64,000 nt of DNA from Symsagittifera roscoffensis (GCF_963678635.1 NC_087066.1:56748312-56812311), one strand, 5' to 3'. Counted from the stretch's first letter, positions 18,721 to 27,899 are shown. Notes: generated by a model from the sequence alone, not told the origin. A program made the numbers and translations.

Positions 18721-19659
18721 TTAATCTATCCTCTTAGTCATGTCCCGCCTCAATTCATCCAGGCCATTCATCACACCAGCGAACATATCACTTATGTCAC
18801 CAGCTGCCCCCAATGGCGGGGTTAGCCCCAGAGAAGACAAGGTCAACTGTGGCTGTAGCCTAGTACTCGATGACGCACCGCCCTTTTGCTTGTGCATTGA
18901 CGTCATCAGTCTGTCAAACATTGATGATGCTCCCATCGTTATCCCATCTGACATAGGCCTGGTCGGCGAGGCAGAAGACGCCTCCCTGCTCATGTCGTTC
19001 CTTGGGCACGGTGTGAAGTTCACATCCGGATGGGTTATTTCCGGTTGGTCGTAACTAGAAGATAGACCTCCGGCTTGTAGCGACGTCACGCAATCATCAT
19101 ACAAAGACTTCCAACTTTTCTTTGCCTTCGAGAACGTCTGCTCTTCACCCGGACTCATACTCGACATCATCGCGTTGTTGCTCTGTTTGGCCAAAGATGA
19201 GTGTGCACTTGTCAGATGTGAAGGTTCCTTTCTCCATTTATAGCTCTTAGTCTCTGATTTGGACATTCCCCTGTACAACACTTCCTCCCGAGGTTCGACC
19301 TCGGGACGCTCCGAGGTCTCCTCTGTCCTCTCGGCTTCCTCCCGTTCGAAGACCTCATCTGGCTCAAAGTCGGGTCGAATGAGCGTTCGCTCCCCTTCGT
19401 CAAAGGGATCCACCAGCGTTTCGCTCGCAGGCTCGGCCTCGGCGATCCGCCTTTGATTGCCATCGAGGTTTTTCCCGTTCCTTAGTTTCATTTCGCTCAC
19501 TGGAAGATCAGGTTGACCTTTAGTCGATTCGTCTTCAGCAAACGCGTCGGAAGCGCTGCTAAACGAGGTTTGGCTACGCCTGGTTCTAAACTTCCGCGTG
19601 CTTCCCTTGCTTAGCCTGGGAATTTTAGTAGTCGATCCTAGCGAGTCCCTGCGCTGCAT
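18721..19659 (-). CDS. First ORF of element A: basic, coiled-coil gag-like protein
   Basis: The frame is open from 19719, but the first ATG is at 19659 (MQRRDSLG). The N-terminus is strongly basic (RKFRTRRSQ), followed by acidic Glu/Asp/Thr-rich low complexity and a C-terminal helix entering a coiled coil that continues past the stop at 18721. No known domain is seen. The position before capsid and the basic N-terminus suggest a matrix- or RNA-binding role, by inference. Element B is not visible here, so conservation cannot be judged. Confidence 0.65.
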   Translation of the reverse strand: MQRRDSLGSTTKIPRLSKGSTRKFRTRRSQTSFSSASDAFAEDESTKGQPDLPVSEMKLRNGKNLDGNQRRIAEAEPASETLVDPFDEGERTLIRPDFEPDEVFEREEAERTEETSERPEVEPREEVLYRGMSKSETKSYKWRKEPSHLTSAHSSLAKQSNNAMMSSMSPGEEQTFSKAKKSWKSLYDDCVTSLQAGGLSSSYDQPEITHPDVNFTPCPRNDMSREASSASPTRPMSDGITMGASSMFDRLMTSMHKQKGGASSSTRLQPQLTLSSLGLTPPLGAAGDISDMFAGVMNGLDELRRDMTKRID

Positions 19660-20089
19660 AGTTTTTAACAAAATGAAAAAATTCGTAATTTGATGGCAAT
19701 GCAAACGTACCACAAACAAGATTTAGTTAAATCACTTAACGCTGCCTACTCGATTCCGTCAGTATCAAAATGTCTCTTAGATCTCTCACGACTTAACTAG
19801 TGACTCAGCTAAAGTTACACACAGGGTCTACCCAGTATTGATATAATGCTAACTCAACCCGGTTGTTTAGTATAACAGTATCAATAAGTTTCCACAAGAT
19901 ATAATCGACACACAAAACACAATCGATAATCAGATAAGAATATCCTACAGGTGACAGCGACCTTTTGTCAGCATCAATTTATCGCCACACAATTTATCAA
20001 GTCACTGCTTTGTTAAAATTAAACAATCTTTGATAAAAAGCAGTGATGATTCAGAAATAGATAAATAAAACTTAGTCTTAAAGAAAAAG

Positions 20090-20425
20090 ACTTCCCCCAA
20101 TCGGAACGATCCGAAAGAACGAAGCCCAGGACACAGTCTTCTCAAGTGGGTGTGTATCTGCCTAATACACCCACCGAGGTCTTCTTTTGGGTGTCCTGCG
20201 ATTGCCCGAGCTGTCCTACTAAGTAGCTCAAGGCAACCTCTGATCGAAAATTCGTCAAATCTATGAAAAAGCTCTCCCACACTCGGACTGCTCCAAGTGC
20301 ACGAGAGTAGGGAACAATTTTTCTTCTCAAGTGGGTGTGTATTTGCCTAATACACCCACCGAGGTCTTCCTTTATTTGTTCCCGGATTGCCCGAACTTTC
20401 CTATTAAGTAGCTCAAGGCAACCAC
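20090..20425 (-). repeat. Tandem duplication (about 185-bp period) in the leader
   Basis: The block around TCTTCTCAAGTGGGTGTGTAT recurs at 20137 and 20322. Each copy holds a stem formed by GGGTGTGTAT and ATACACCC and ends in a shared AAGTAGCTCAAGGCAACC. A third, partial TAATACACCC occurs at 20471. Confidence 0.8.
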
Positions 20426-20668
20426 ACAACCAAAATCACAATCAAAAAAAAAATTTTGTTCGGGTACTTCTAATACACCCAATGTAGAATCCAAAGTTGA
20501 TCACGAATTTCCGGGTCAAAATGGGTTCTTATGATCCTGATAAGCACGCCTAATATCCTAATATGATCCTAATTAAATGGATATTTTCCGCTGCCCAAAT
20601 TGCCACAGAAAGTTTACTCAAGTCTCTAACAAGGAAGATCGTTAGAAGGTTTAAGACGCTCCGGAGGG

Positions 20669-20776
20669 TTACCTCGGAGGGTACCTTGATCACCCAAGTT
20701 ACTTCGGAGGGTAACCTAATCACCCAAGTTACTTCGGAGGGTACCCTAATCACCCAAGTTACCTCGTAGGGTCCCC
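20669..20776. repeat. 30-bp tandem repeat carrying GGAGGGT and CACCCAAG
   Basis: Three full units (20669-20698, 20699-20728, 20729-20758) and a partial fourth with a few substitutions. The GGAGGGT core also recurs outside the array over the next 2 kb. Confidence 0.85.
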
Positions 20777-22793
20777 CTAAATTTACTAAGGAGGGTCAAT
20801 AAGATGCTTAATATGCTCCGGAGGGTTACTTCGGAGGGTACCTCCAAAATTTTCAAATTTTTTGATCTCGCTTAGAAGGTTCTCCCCCTAGCTTCAAAAA
20901 GCGTCAAAACAAGCTAGGAGCTCTAAGGGGAGCTGTTTTAACTTCTTAGGGTGATCTCGTGGAAATTTTCCACTAAGGAGGGTTGCTAAAGGGTTTAGCT
21001 GACTCCGGAGGGTCACTTCGGAGGGTCCCCCCAAAATCAAGAAAAAAGGTTATCTCACCGCAGTAAAGCCTCTGAAAGCGGTCTACCTGACTTAAAACTA
21101 GGTTGGCTGACATGGTCAACCTTCCCAGTTGAATAAAAAGATGTTTTGATAAAATTTTCTGCCGCTCGGAGGGTTGCCCGTGATTTGGACCCTCCGAACC
21201 AACAAATCCTAAAAAATTTTTCTTTTCCGAAAAAATCAACCCAAAAACGGTTGCGATTCGGAAAAGTGGTCAAAAACGTCGACTTATGGTACCAAAATTA
21301 TCCCGATCGGATAACTAGTCTTTGAGAAATCGCCAAAAACGCGTTCGTCAAAATGGCCTTTTTTCACCACCTATATAGGTTCTGAAAGACTTTTTCCGCA
21401 ATTCCGGTCGAAAGTGCCTAAAAATACTTGAAATGAGCGTAGCAGCCCTGTACGGCACTGGAATAATGCAAAAAAAACCGGACCAAAATTGGTTTAGAAA
21501 CAAAAATTTGGCCAAAAACCATCAAATTTGGACCCTCCGATTCCTTCCTTTTCCAAACCTTAAGTTGTTAGCTCTATCCACGGAGCTACTCGGAGGGTTA
21601 CCCAAAAATTTTTCTAGTAACCGAGCACGTTATGCTAGCACGCTCCTAACGCAAAAAATTTTATTGCTCTAACTCTAAAAACTCAAAAACTCGATCCCCA
21701 AAACAGATTGACAAAATAAAGAAAATTATCAAAATTTTGATCGAAAAATTTTCGTTTTCCTAACTTCTACTGAGTCTTTGCTCACGCGGTTTCTTTAGTG
21801 AAGGGGATCGAACTACGTAGCTACTCTCTATATAAAAGCTTTTTGCCTATCGGAAAAGCTCGGATATCCGAAAATTTGGGGGTCTACGGTTTGGTCGAAA
21901 ATTGGTAATTTTCGACAAAAAATGGGTGTTTCTTGGGTCTAAATAGGAGATATCTAATATATAATAAGGATAATAATCTATTAATAGTCGTTAATGAATA
22001 GTACTATACCCTCCTTTTCACCAAAATATCCGAATTAAGACCCTTAACTCGGAAATTTGTAATCGATGGAGGGTACAATCGGACCGCGCCAATCGTGCCC
22101 CCCACCACTTAAGTTTTAAAGAAATAGTACCCGAACGATACTAAAATTGCTTCAACGATACCCAACAGTCGTTGCGGATGTTGTCCTTGATGTCCCTGTT
22201 GAGTGTGGACCACGTTGATCAGCTTGCCACTCTACCCTCCGGCCACCGGCAAAATTACCATTAACGTGCTTAAACACTCAAATTACACTCGAGGGAGGGT
22301 ATCCAACCCTTCACCAAAACACACAATCTTTCCATCAGAAACGATATAAATCAATCTGAAACAACAACAAATAGGAAGGTCAGATCACATCTCGTCCGGA
22401 AATAACATATAAACCGTCACTTTGTGTTTTTTACTGTTTTTGGTCTTTTTTGGATTTTTTACTGTTTTTTGTACTTTTTTGTTTTTAAATAAATTTGTTT
22501 TTGGCTTTTTGTTGGTTATACACTATTTTTGTTTGGTTTTACGCTTTCTCTTTAGTTGTTTTTGGTCCCGGGATCTCGGGACAAGCGGGTTCATGACTTC
22601 CCACCTAACCCTCCGGCCCCCGGAATTTTCGGTGTTAACTGAGTTAAAAAGCTAAATTGTACTAGACGGAGGGTACGCACCTTCCCCCTAGTACAACAAC
22701 GGTCATTAAGACCTCTGACTCGGGCATACGCCCGGAGCGGAGGGTTCGTCGCTGAGACGCTTGCTGATCATGATGGTTTCATGCCCTTAACAG

Positions 22794-22811
22794 GCCCACC
22801 CAGGAGCGCCA
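22794..22811 (-). promoter_or_regulatory. Candidate primer-binding site
   Basis: On the minus strand, TGGCGCTCCTGGGTGGGC lies 12 nt inside the 5' LTR. It begins with TGG as expected for pairing with a tRNA CCA end. The remnant leader beside LTR2 (43190-43235) keeps the CGCTTCTGGGTG core at the same place. I cannot name the tRNA. The 12-nt spacing is larger than usual. Confidence 0.4.
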
Positions 22812-23251
22812 TAAAAACGTCTATGTAACATTCGCCCAAATATCACACAGCGACGGAGCGTAGAAAAAGTACCTATTAACGACTGGTAGGCGTCAGTTAC
22901 CTTAATTCTACTCGTTTTTCACCGTCTCGACCTTGCCAGTTGATTTTCTGGTCTGTTTAGGGCAAAGTAAAAAGTTACCATTTTTAGTCCATCAGTCAAA
23001 CGACTTTTGATCAGCTTTCGTTTACATGCGAACACAACCACATAGCTGAGTCTCGGATCCTCAGACTACGTGATTGTCATTAAAAACACGGCTCGAAGAA
23101 CCGATTTTTATATGTTTTTGTGTGACAGCTTTATGTTAAATCCATTGGAGATGGATTGACCCTTTCCTTTTTCTAGCTACTCATGCTCTGAAATATTAAA
23201 TAATAACGGTGTTAATTAAGATCTATGACATTATAGCAGCTATACAGTCAG

Positions 23252-23259
23252 TTTATATA
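23252..23259 (-). promoter_or_regulatory. TATA-like box in the 5' LTR
   Basis: TATATAAA on the minus strand, about 560 bp from the LTR start. A TTAATTAA (23212-23219) sits about 35-40 bp downstream, where transcription would start, and the same octamer is kept in LTR5, LTR2 and LTR4. Confidence 0.45.
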
Positions 23260-23310
23260 GTCCCTTCACATAGACAGTCTCTGGGGGACCAAGCCTCCGC
23301 TCCCGTAATA

Positions 23311-23612
23311 TTCTTGAGATAACACTCTTATCTCTTATATTTCGTGTCCCGGGAGGGTTCCGTGGTGTATTTCAGCCCCCACTGAAGCCTCCTTCTCCAC
23401 AAATTTCCGTCGCTAAGGTTCTTATCGTGTGTTATTGCCACGATAAGAGGCTTCGTATTTTTTTGTTTTCTTGAGATAACACTCTTATCTCTTATATTTC
23501 GTGTCCCGGGAGGGTTCCGTGGTGTATTTCAGCCCCCACTGAAGCCTCCTTCTCCACAAATTTCCGTCGCTAAGGTTCTTATCGTGTGTTATTGCCACGA
23601 TAAGAGGCGTCG
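23311..23612 (-). repeat. Tandem duplication inside LTR1 (157-bp period) with paired hairpins
   Basis: Units at 23311-23455 and 23468-23612 are almost identical. Each has a 7-bp stem GAGATAA/TTATCTC and a 9-bp stem CTTATCGTG/CACGATAAG. LTR5 and LTR3 have a single unit, so the duplication is specific to A. Confidence 0.9.
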
Positions 23613-23815
23613 TTCTGTTTTCTCTTCTTTTTTAGTCAAAATGGCCGACTCTTTTCTATTTCTCAGAAATGTTCACTCTTCAATCGAAATTTTGAAAATA
23701 AAAATTCTAGAACATTCTGACCCTTCTTCGCAACACTTTTTCGTTCATAAGGCCTTTAGTCACTCTTTTTTATGTCGCCGGAAGGTTGTGCTGTGTCATC
23801 TGGCAGAATGGCACA

Positions 23816-24440
23816 ATTTGCATTCTGATTTTTTGGCTTCATAATGCCCACTAATTACTAGTTTATCAGTATCCACATTTTTGCTATCATTTTTTTGACA
23901 AAATGTTATACATTCTGATTTAGATCCATTCAGATTCAATTGGTTTTCTGCAAAAAATTCCGTTTGATTATTGAGTGATTTTTGCAATCGATTCAAAGCA
24001 TCCTCAGAAATTATAGAAGAGGAAAAAACCATACAGTCGTCAGCATATTGAACTAAAGTAAAACCTTCATATAATCGCTCTTGTATGTCATTAACATATA
24101 AATTGAACAACAACGGACCAAGTACCGTTCCTTGTGGGACACCTCGTTTTATTTCAATCCAGTCTGAAAAATTTCCATTGACGTTTACTCTTTGAATACG
24201 TTTGTTTAGGAAGCTAGCAATTAAAGCATTTGCTCCATTTGAAAAACCGAGAGAAAGCATTTTTTCAATTAAAACTTCATGCGAAATAGAATCAAAAGCC
24301 TTGGACAGATTTAATAAAGCTGCATGTACGATTTTTTTTGAATCTATTTGATTTCGAATACTTTCTGTCACATAAACAAGAGCATCTTGTGTTGAAATGT
24401 TTTTGCGAAATCCGAATTGAAATGGTGTCATTATTTGCAA
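23816..24440 (-). pseudogene. C1 reverse transcriptase, truncated by LTR insertion
   Basis: Typical non-LTR RT: FGFRKNISTQDAL, LLNLSKAFDSISHE (motif A, where the usual catalytic Asp is Asn), RGVPQGTVLGPLLF, VQYADDCMVF (motif C YADD) and LNLNGSKSE. The last native residue is coded at 23816, and the remaining codons of the open frame are LTR sequence. The Asn in motif A suggests that it was already inactive or decaying. Confidence 0.85.
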
Positions 24441-24652
24441 TTTGTCAAGATGTTCTGTTATTTGGGCATGTAAAATTTTTTCAAAAATTTTAGAAAAAGC
24501 ACAAGTTATTGAAATTCGCCTAAGTTTGAGAAAATATAATTTAAATGATTGGCAATTTTTTTGTCTTGGGTTATCATTTCACTGAAGGAATTTCGTAGAA
24601 CTGTAATTCGATTGTTGCCAGAACATGTACCTTTAACTTGGTTAATATATTT

Positions 24653-24955
24653 CTATTTTTGTTGGATAGTGCTGAGAAGTGAAAAACAATTTTTTGAATG
24701 ATCGAGTTGTTTACTTCTAATCAATTGGCTCATTTGATTACGTAAAAACTGGTACTTTGACCAATTATCGCTTGTGCTTTGACTGCGATATGATCTGAGT
24801 GAATTCTGTTTCTTAGTCAACAATTGCTGACATTCTGAATCGAACCATTCCGTTTTCAACACGTTTTTTGGTTTAAAATTACGAACAATCTTTTTTTCAA
24901 TAGGAGCATGTTGCTGTAGAGCACAAGAAATTAAATAAATCATCGTCGAGAACAT
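24653..24955 (-). pseudogene. C1 linker between endonuclease and reverse transcriptase
   Basis: 100 aa with APIEKKIVRN, WFDSEC and LRSYRS features seen in the linker of CR1/jockey-like elements before the RT. It is separated from the endonuclease and the RT by frame changes. Part of the pre-RT region between 24510 and 24650 looks deleted, since the RT motif that should read YRPISI survives only as RRISI. Confidence 0.6.
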
Positions 24956-25030
24956 GTTTTGTGCGTCTGTACATTGATATAAGAGATACCAAGGAAAAGC
25001 GGAGAATGAATTGCAAAATTCATTTTTCTG

Positions 25031-25477
25031 TTAATTTTTCTTTTTGAAAGTCGAAATTATCCTCCGTAAAATTTTGCCGCTTTTTATATCCGTCAAAATA
25101 AATGAAGCAAAATGGTCGGTTTTATAAGGTGTATCAAAACAAAATTCAATACCGTTTGTTTCATAGTCACTGATTATGTAGTCGATATGAGTTTTTGTTG
25201 AGGAACTAATTCTGGTCTCATCGTTTGGACAAAAAACCTTCAATCCATATGGAATAATTATAGAATCTAATTTTTCTTTTTCTTTGCTGTCCAGATAATT
25301 TATGTTAGAATCACTCAGAAGCGTAATTTTATTAGAAAATGAAAATACATTATCTATGTTAAGCGTTAATTGTTCCAAAAAATCAATGAAGTTTGATCTG
25401 CTTGGGTTATAACACAAATTAACTAACATTTTTTCCTTACTCGAAATGTTAAATGTAGATTTGCACTCAACCCACAC
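25031..25477 (-). pseudogene. C1 APE endonuclease, C-terminal half
   Basis: 148 aa with the late endonuclease motifs: LLSDSNIN (D and N of the GDFN-type motif), THIDYIISD and TDHFASF (the SDH-type catalytic end). It follows the 2A ORF after a short gap containing a stop and frame change at 25478-25518, so the original single ORF is broken. Confidence 0.75.
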
Positions 25478-25518
25478 TGACTCATATTTTTCTCAATCAA
25501 ATAAATTTAAATCAGGCC

Positions 25519-26043
25519 TCAAGCCAATTTGACTGGTATATATAACAAAACGCCACCGCCTTTCTTTTTTACCGCTGATTGCCTATCATATCTGAACATC
25601 GCATGCGTTCTAGGTTGGAAATTCCATAAATTGTCACTATCTTCTTTTTTGAGCCACGTTTCGGAAATTCCTATAATTGTATTTTCGCCCATATCATCAA
25701 GAAATTTTTTCAATTGCATCCGTTTTCTAATAATACTTTGAAAATTCAAATGAACAAATTTAAGATTTGCACAATTTTTTGAGCAGATACCGTAGACTGT
25801 TTCAATGGTTTCAATAGGACCAGGGTTTTTTTCAACATCCCCACTTTGGGTCAGTAACAACGCGAAAAGGAAAAGATGAGTCAGTGTGGTAGCTCTCCGC
25901 TCATTTATCCCACATTTCGATGATAATATCTTTTGCTGGCAGCTTAGATATCCCCAGTAAACAATAGTTTTTTCTTTAGTTTCCATCTGAGCCTTGGAAA
26001 TTAGAAAAATTGCACAAAACAACCAGAATTTAATATTCAGCAT
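25519..26043 (-). CDS. C1 ORF: signal peptide, 2A peptide, start of APE endonuclease
   Basis: 174 aa from an ATG. Residues 1-18 look like a signal peptide (Lys, then WLFCAIFLI, then SKA). Residues 57-64 are a second hydrophobic stretch (LFLFALLL) leading into SGDVEKNPGP (67-76), a perfect DxExNPGP 2A ribosome-skipping motif with the break between Gly75 and Pro76. Residues about 90-174 are the N-terminal part of an apurinic endonuclease (NFQSI, GISETWL, FRYDR). 2A motifs at this place are known in several CR1-type elements and can decide whether the product is secreted or kept in the cytosol. The frame ends early at 25519, and the endonuclease continues in another frame. Confidence 0.85.
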   Translation of the reverse strand: MLNIKFWLFCAIFLISKAQMETKEKTIVYWGYLSCQQKILSSKCGINERRATTLTHLFLFALLLTQSGDVEKNPGPIETIETVYGICSKNCANLKFVHLNFQSIIRKRMQLKKFLDDMGENTIIGISETWLKKEDSDNLWNFQPRTHAMFRYDRQSAVKKKGGGVLLYIPVKLA

Positions 26044-26105
26044 AATAAGTTAAATAAATTAAATAAAACAGGCGACATAACTTTGTACACGCAAATTGGG
26101 AGGCA

Positions 26106-26456
26106 ATGGACTCGAATGACAGCTACGAGCTGAATAGCCTTAATCTTCTCTCCGAAAATGACTTTGAGGAATGTTTATCCCAAAACAATAAAAAACAGTT
26201 AGATATATTTTTGACAAATAATCCATATGTCTTACTGAACTACAGCACGCAAAACGAATTCAACAAGTCATACAGATCCGATCACTTAGCATACACTATA
26301 ATGATTCACACTGAAACGGAAGTAACCAAAACAATACAAAATGAACGGTTTGCGTTTCATAAAGCCGATTGGAATGCAACAAAAATAAGTATAAATGATA
26401 AACAATTTCTTCCGTACTGTTATACTAATGTCGACGAACTTGTAAAACAATGGTAA
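26106..26456 (+). pseudogene. C2 endonuclease end and linker
   Basis: 116 aa. Contains the late endonuclease SDHLAYT motif (about residues 59-65) and a FHKADWN linker motif typical of jockey/CR1-like ORF2 proteins. The catalytic N-terminal half of the endonuclease is missing. It continues in another frame after 26456 with a block ending in PPWV. Confidence 0.65.
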
Positions 26457-26528
26457 AAATGGCTTTTTAAGATCGTTGAAGAAAATGTCCCCAAAGTAAC
26501 AAGCCTCAGAAAGAACCTCCCCCCTTGG

Positions 26529-26723
26529 GTGTCTAGTAGTACATCAGACCAAATAAAAGTTATTTCCACATTAAAACATAAAATCGAACATGAAAACAGA
26601 AACAATCTGAGCAGCCTCATAAAATTAAAAAAGAAAGAAGCTCTGCTACGCAAAAGCTTAACACAAGATCAAGCAGACTATGAAGAAAAGCTTAAAGCTG
26701 TTCAAAGGAAAAAAGTTTTCTGA
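26529..26723 (+). pseudogene. C2 linker helix before the reverse transcriptase
   Basis: 64 aa, Lys/Glu-rich and helical, following the PPWV block. It corresponds to the conserved basic linker upstream of the RT in these elements. Further decayed pre-RT sequence up to 26990 contains the motif for ISSLDTSKACGPN. Confidence 0.5.
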
Positions 26724-26999
26724 ACTGCTAAAATATCTTCGATCAATCCACAAAGGCGGTCGTTTTCCTGATCTTATGTCTTTCGGAAATAATCAAGCTT
26801 ACAATGATAATGAAAAAAGTAAGCTTTTCAATTAATTTTTCTGCAACGTTCTTACCAGAGATTATCAACTAAATGCTAATCAAAATTACAAAAACAATGT
26901 CCATAATAAATTAGTTATAACAGAAAAACAAATTGTCCAAATTATCTCGAGCCTTGATACCAGTAAAGCCTGTGGGCCTAACAACAGTTGAAACTTTTT

Positions 27000-27899
27000 T
27001 GTGACATTCGACCAGAATGGATCAAAATGCAGATTCAGCATATTCGAATTTTTAGCAGTGAACCTTCCGAATTGGCGATTTTGAACGAATAAGTGCGTTA
27101 TTGGAACGATTGGCCAAACGGTGAGGGCTAGAATATTCTGGTATTTTGAAATTTTAAAAATTCGAATAATGACGTCATATTTCTGAGAAACGTAAGAAAC
27201 GGCCATTTTGGCAAAAAGTCGAAGAAAAACACAACAACGATAGTTGCGCTGACAATAACGACGAAGATTGTGATTAAAAAACGACAACAGATTGCAGGAA
27301 TAGCAGAGACCGTTCCGAGTTGCAACTATTGTGTCGCTATAATAGTTGCAAGGCCGTTGCGAACAACGGTGAAGGGTGGAAAACCAGCCTTCCGGAAAGA
27401 AGATAAGGGCCTTATTTCCCCGGATTCAAGAATCCGGAGGGGTCTCGGGACTGAAACTTTTATCGACCTATATGAACTTTTAGCTTCCCTGTCATGTCCT
27501 GATTTGAATTTAATTAACATCTGAATTCATTCTACTAAGATGAGAAGCTAGGAGTTGGGGGAAAGGGTTGATCCATCTTCGATGGAGAAGATGATTTTTA
27601 TCTACTGAACAAAAACAATAATAATTCAATAAGTAGTAGTAGTAGTGACCTCGTGGTCTAGGGATACTGAGACCCAGCCATGAGCTCACTATTTCTGCAT
27701 GTAATTAAGTTAATTTGAGTGTTTTGACCGAAGCCGAAAGCAGTAACGTTTTTGTCGACCCGATGTTAGAAAGACCACCGAAAGTACTGGCTTGGTAGAG
27801 ACAGTGAAAAGCATGTAAAGCTCTGTTTAGACGTTGGCCAGTCGTCTTAGGACTTAGTTTTATTTTCCGTCGATATGTATCTTCCGGGCGAATGTTACA
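27000..27899 (+). repeat. Solo LTR (LTR4, 900 bp), same family as LTR2 of element B
   Basis: Starts TGTGACATTCG and ends GGGCGAATGTTACA. Its reverse complement aligns along most of LTR2, including the shared GCTCATGGCTGGGTCTCAGTATCCCTA and the hairpin CCGGATTC/GAATCCGG (27420-27437). Further hairpins: TGCAACTATT/AATAGTTGCA (27321-27350) and CCGTTG/CAACGG (27354-27369). There is no clear target duplication. Confidence 0.82.

Larger units (their letters stand above)
19720..22823 (-). other. Long 5' leader of element A
   Basis: 3.1 kb without a supported ORF between the 5' LTR and the first gene. It holds a 185-bp tandem duplication, a 30-bp tandem array, and more than twenty copies of GGAGGGT or its complement between 20663 and 22745. 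A leader of this length is exceptional and probably carries packaging, translation or chromatin signals. Confidence 0.7.
1..23815 (-). mobile_element. Giant Ty3/Gypsy-like LTR retrotransposon (element A)
   Basis: Minus-strand LTR element whose two LTRs match where both are visible (1-106 and 23710-23815 differ at one base). The internal part (107-22823) is 22.7 kb, several times longer than the 4-6 kb usual for Ty3/Gypsy. Order in the sense direction: LTR, leader, coiled-coil gag-like ORF, gag-protease, RT-RNase H-integrase with macro-like tail, then 8.7 kb of post-Pol ORFs with SGNH hydrolase modules, 3' UTR, LTR. RT-RNase H-integrase order with a D,D35E integrase fits Ty3/Gypsy. It sits inside the RT gene of non-LTR element C1. 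The 3' LTR is cut by the window start, so target duplications cannot be compared. Several ORFs are broken by single stops or frameshifts, so this copy is probably not autonomous despite its youth. Confidence 0.93.
22824..23815 (-). repeat. 5' LTR of element A (LTR1, 992 bp)
   Basis: In the sense direction it starts TGTGCCATTC and ends GGGCGAATGTTACA, with TG/CA termini. The inner end borders the leader. The outer end cuts the C1 reverse transcriptase ORF at 23816. The same family appears as LTR5 (30635-31511) and LTR3 (43694-44555). It contains a TATA-like box, a conserved TTAATTAA and an internal tandem duplication with two hairpins per unit. Confidence 0.93.
23816..26043 (-). mobile_element. 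CR1-like non-LTR retrotransposon C1 (interrupted by element A)
   Basis: APE-type endonuclease followed by a non-LTR reverse transcriptase, spread over several frames on the minus strand. The RT reading frame stops being homologous exactly at the LTR1 boundary, so the rest of the element should lie left of element A, outside the window. The first ORF carries a signal peptide and a 2A motif. The head-on neighbour C2 begins about 60 bp away. Confidence 0.88.

Noticed and set aside
22794-22811. Naming the primer tRNA from the candidate primer-binding site
   Set aside because: The 18-mer does not match the 3' end of a tRNA that I can identify with confidence.
27000-27899. LTR4 as one end of a complete element
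   Set aside because: Both flanks are C2 retrotransposon sequence; no internal LTR-element sequence adjoins it, so it is a solo LTR.
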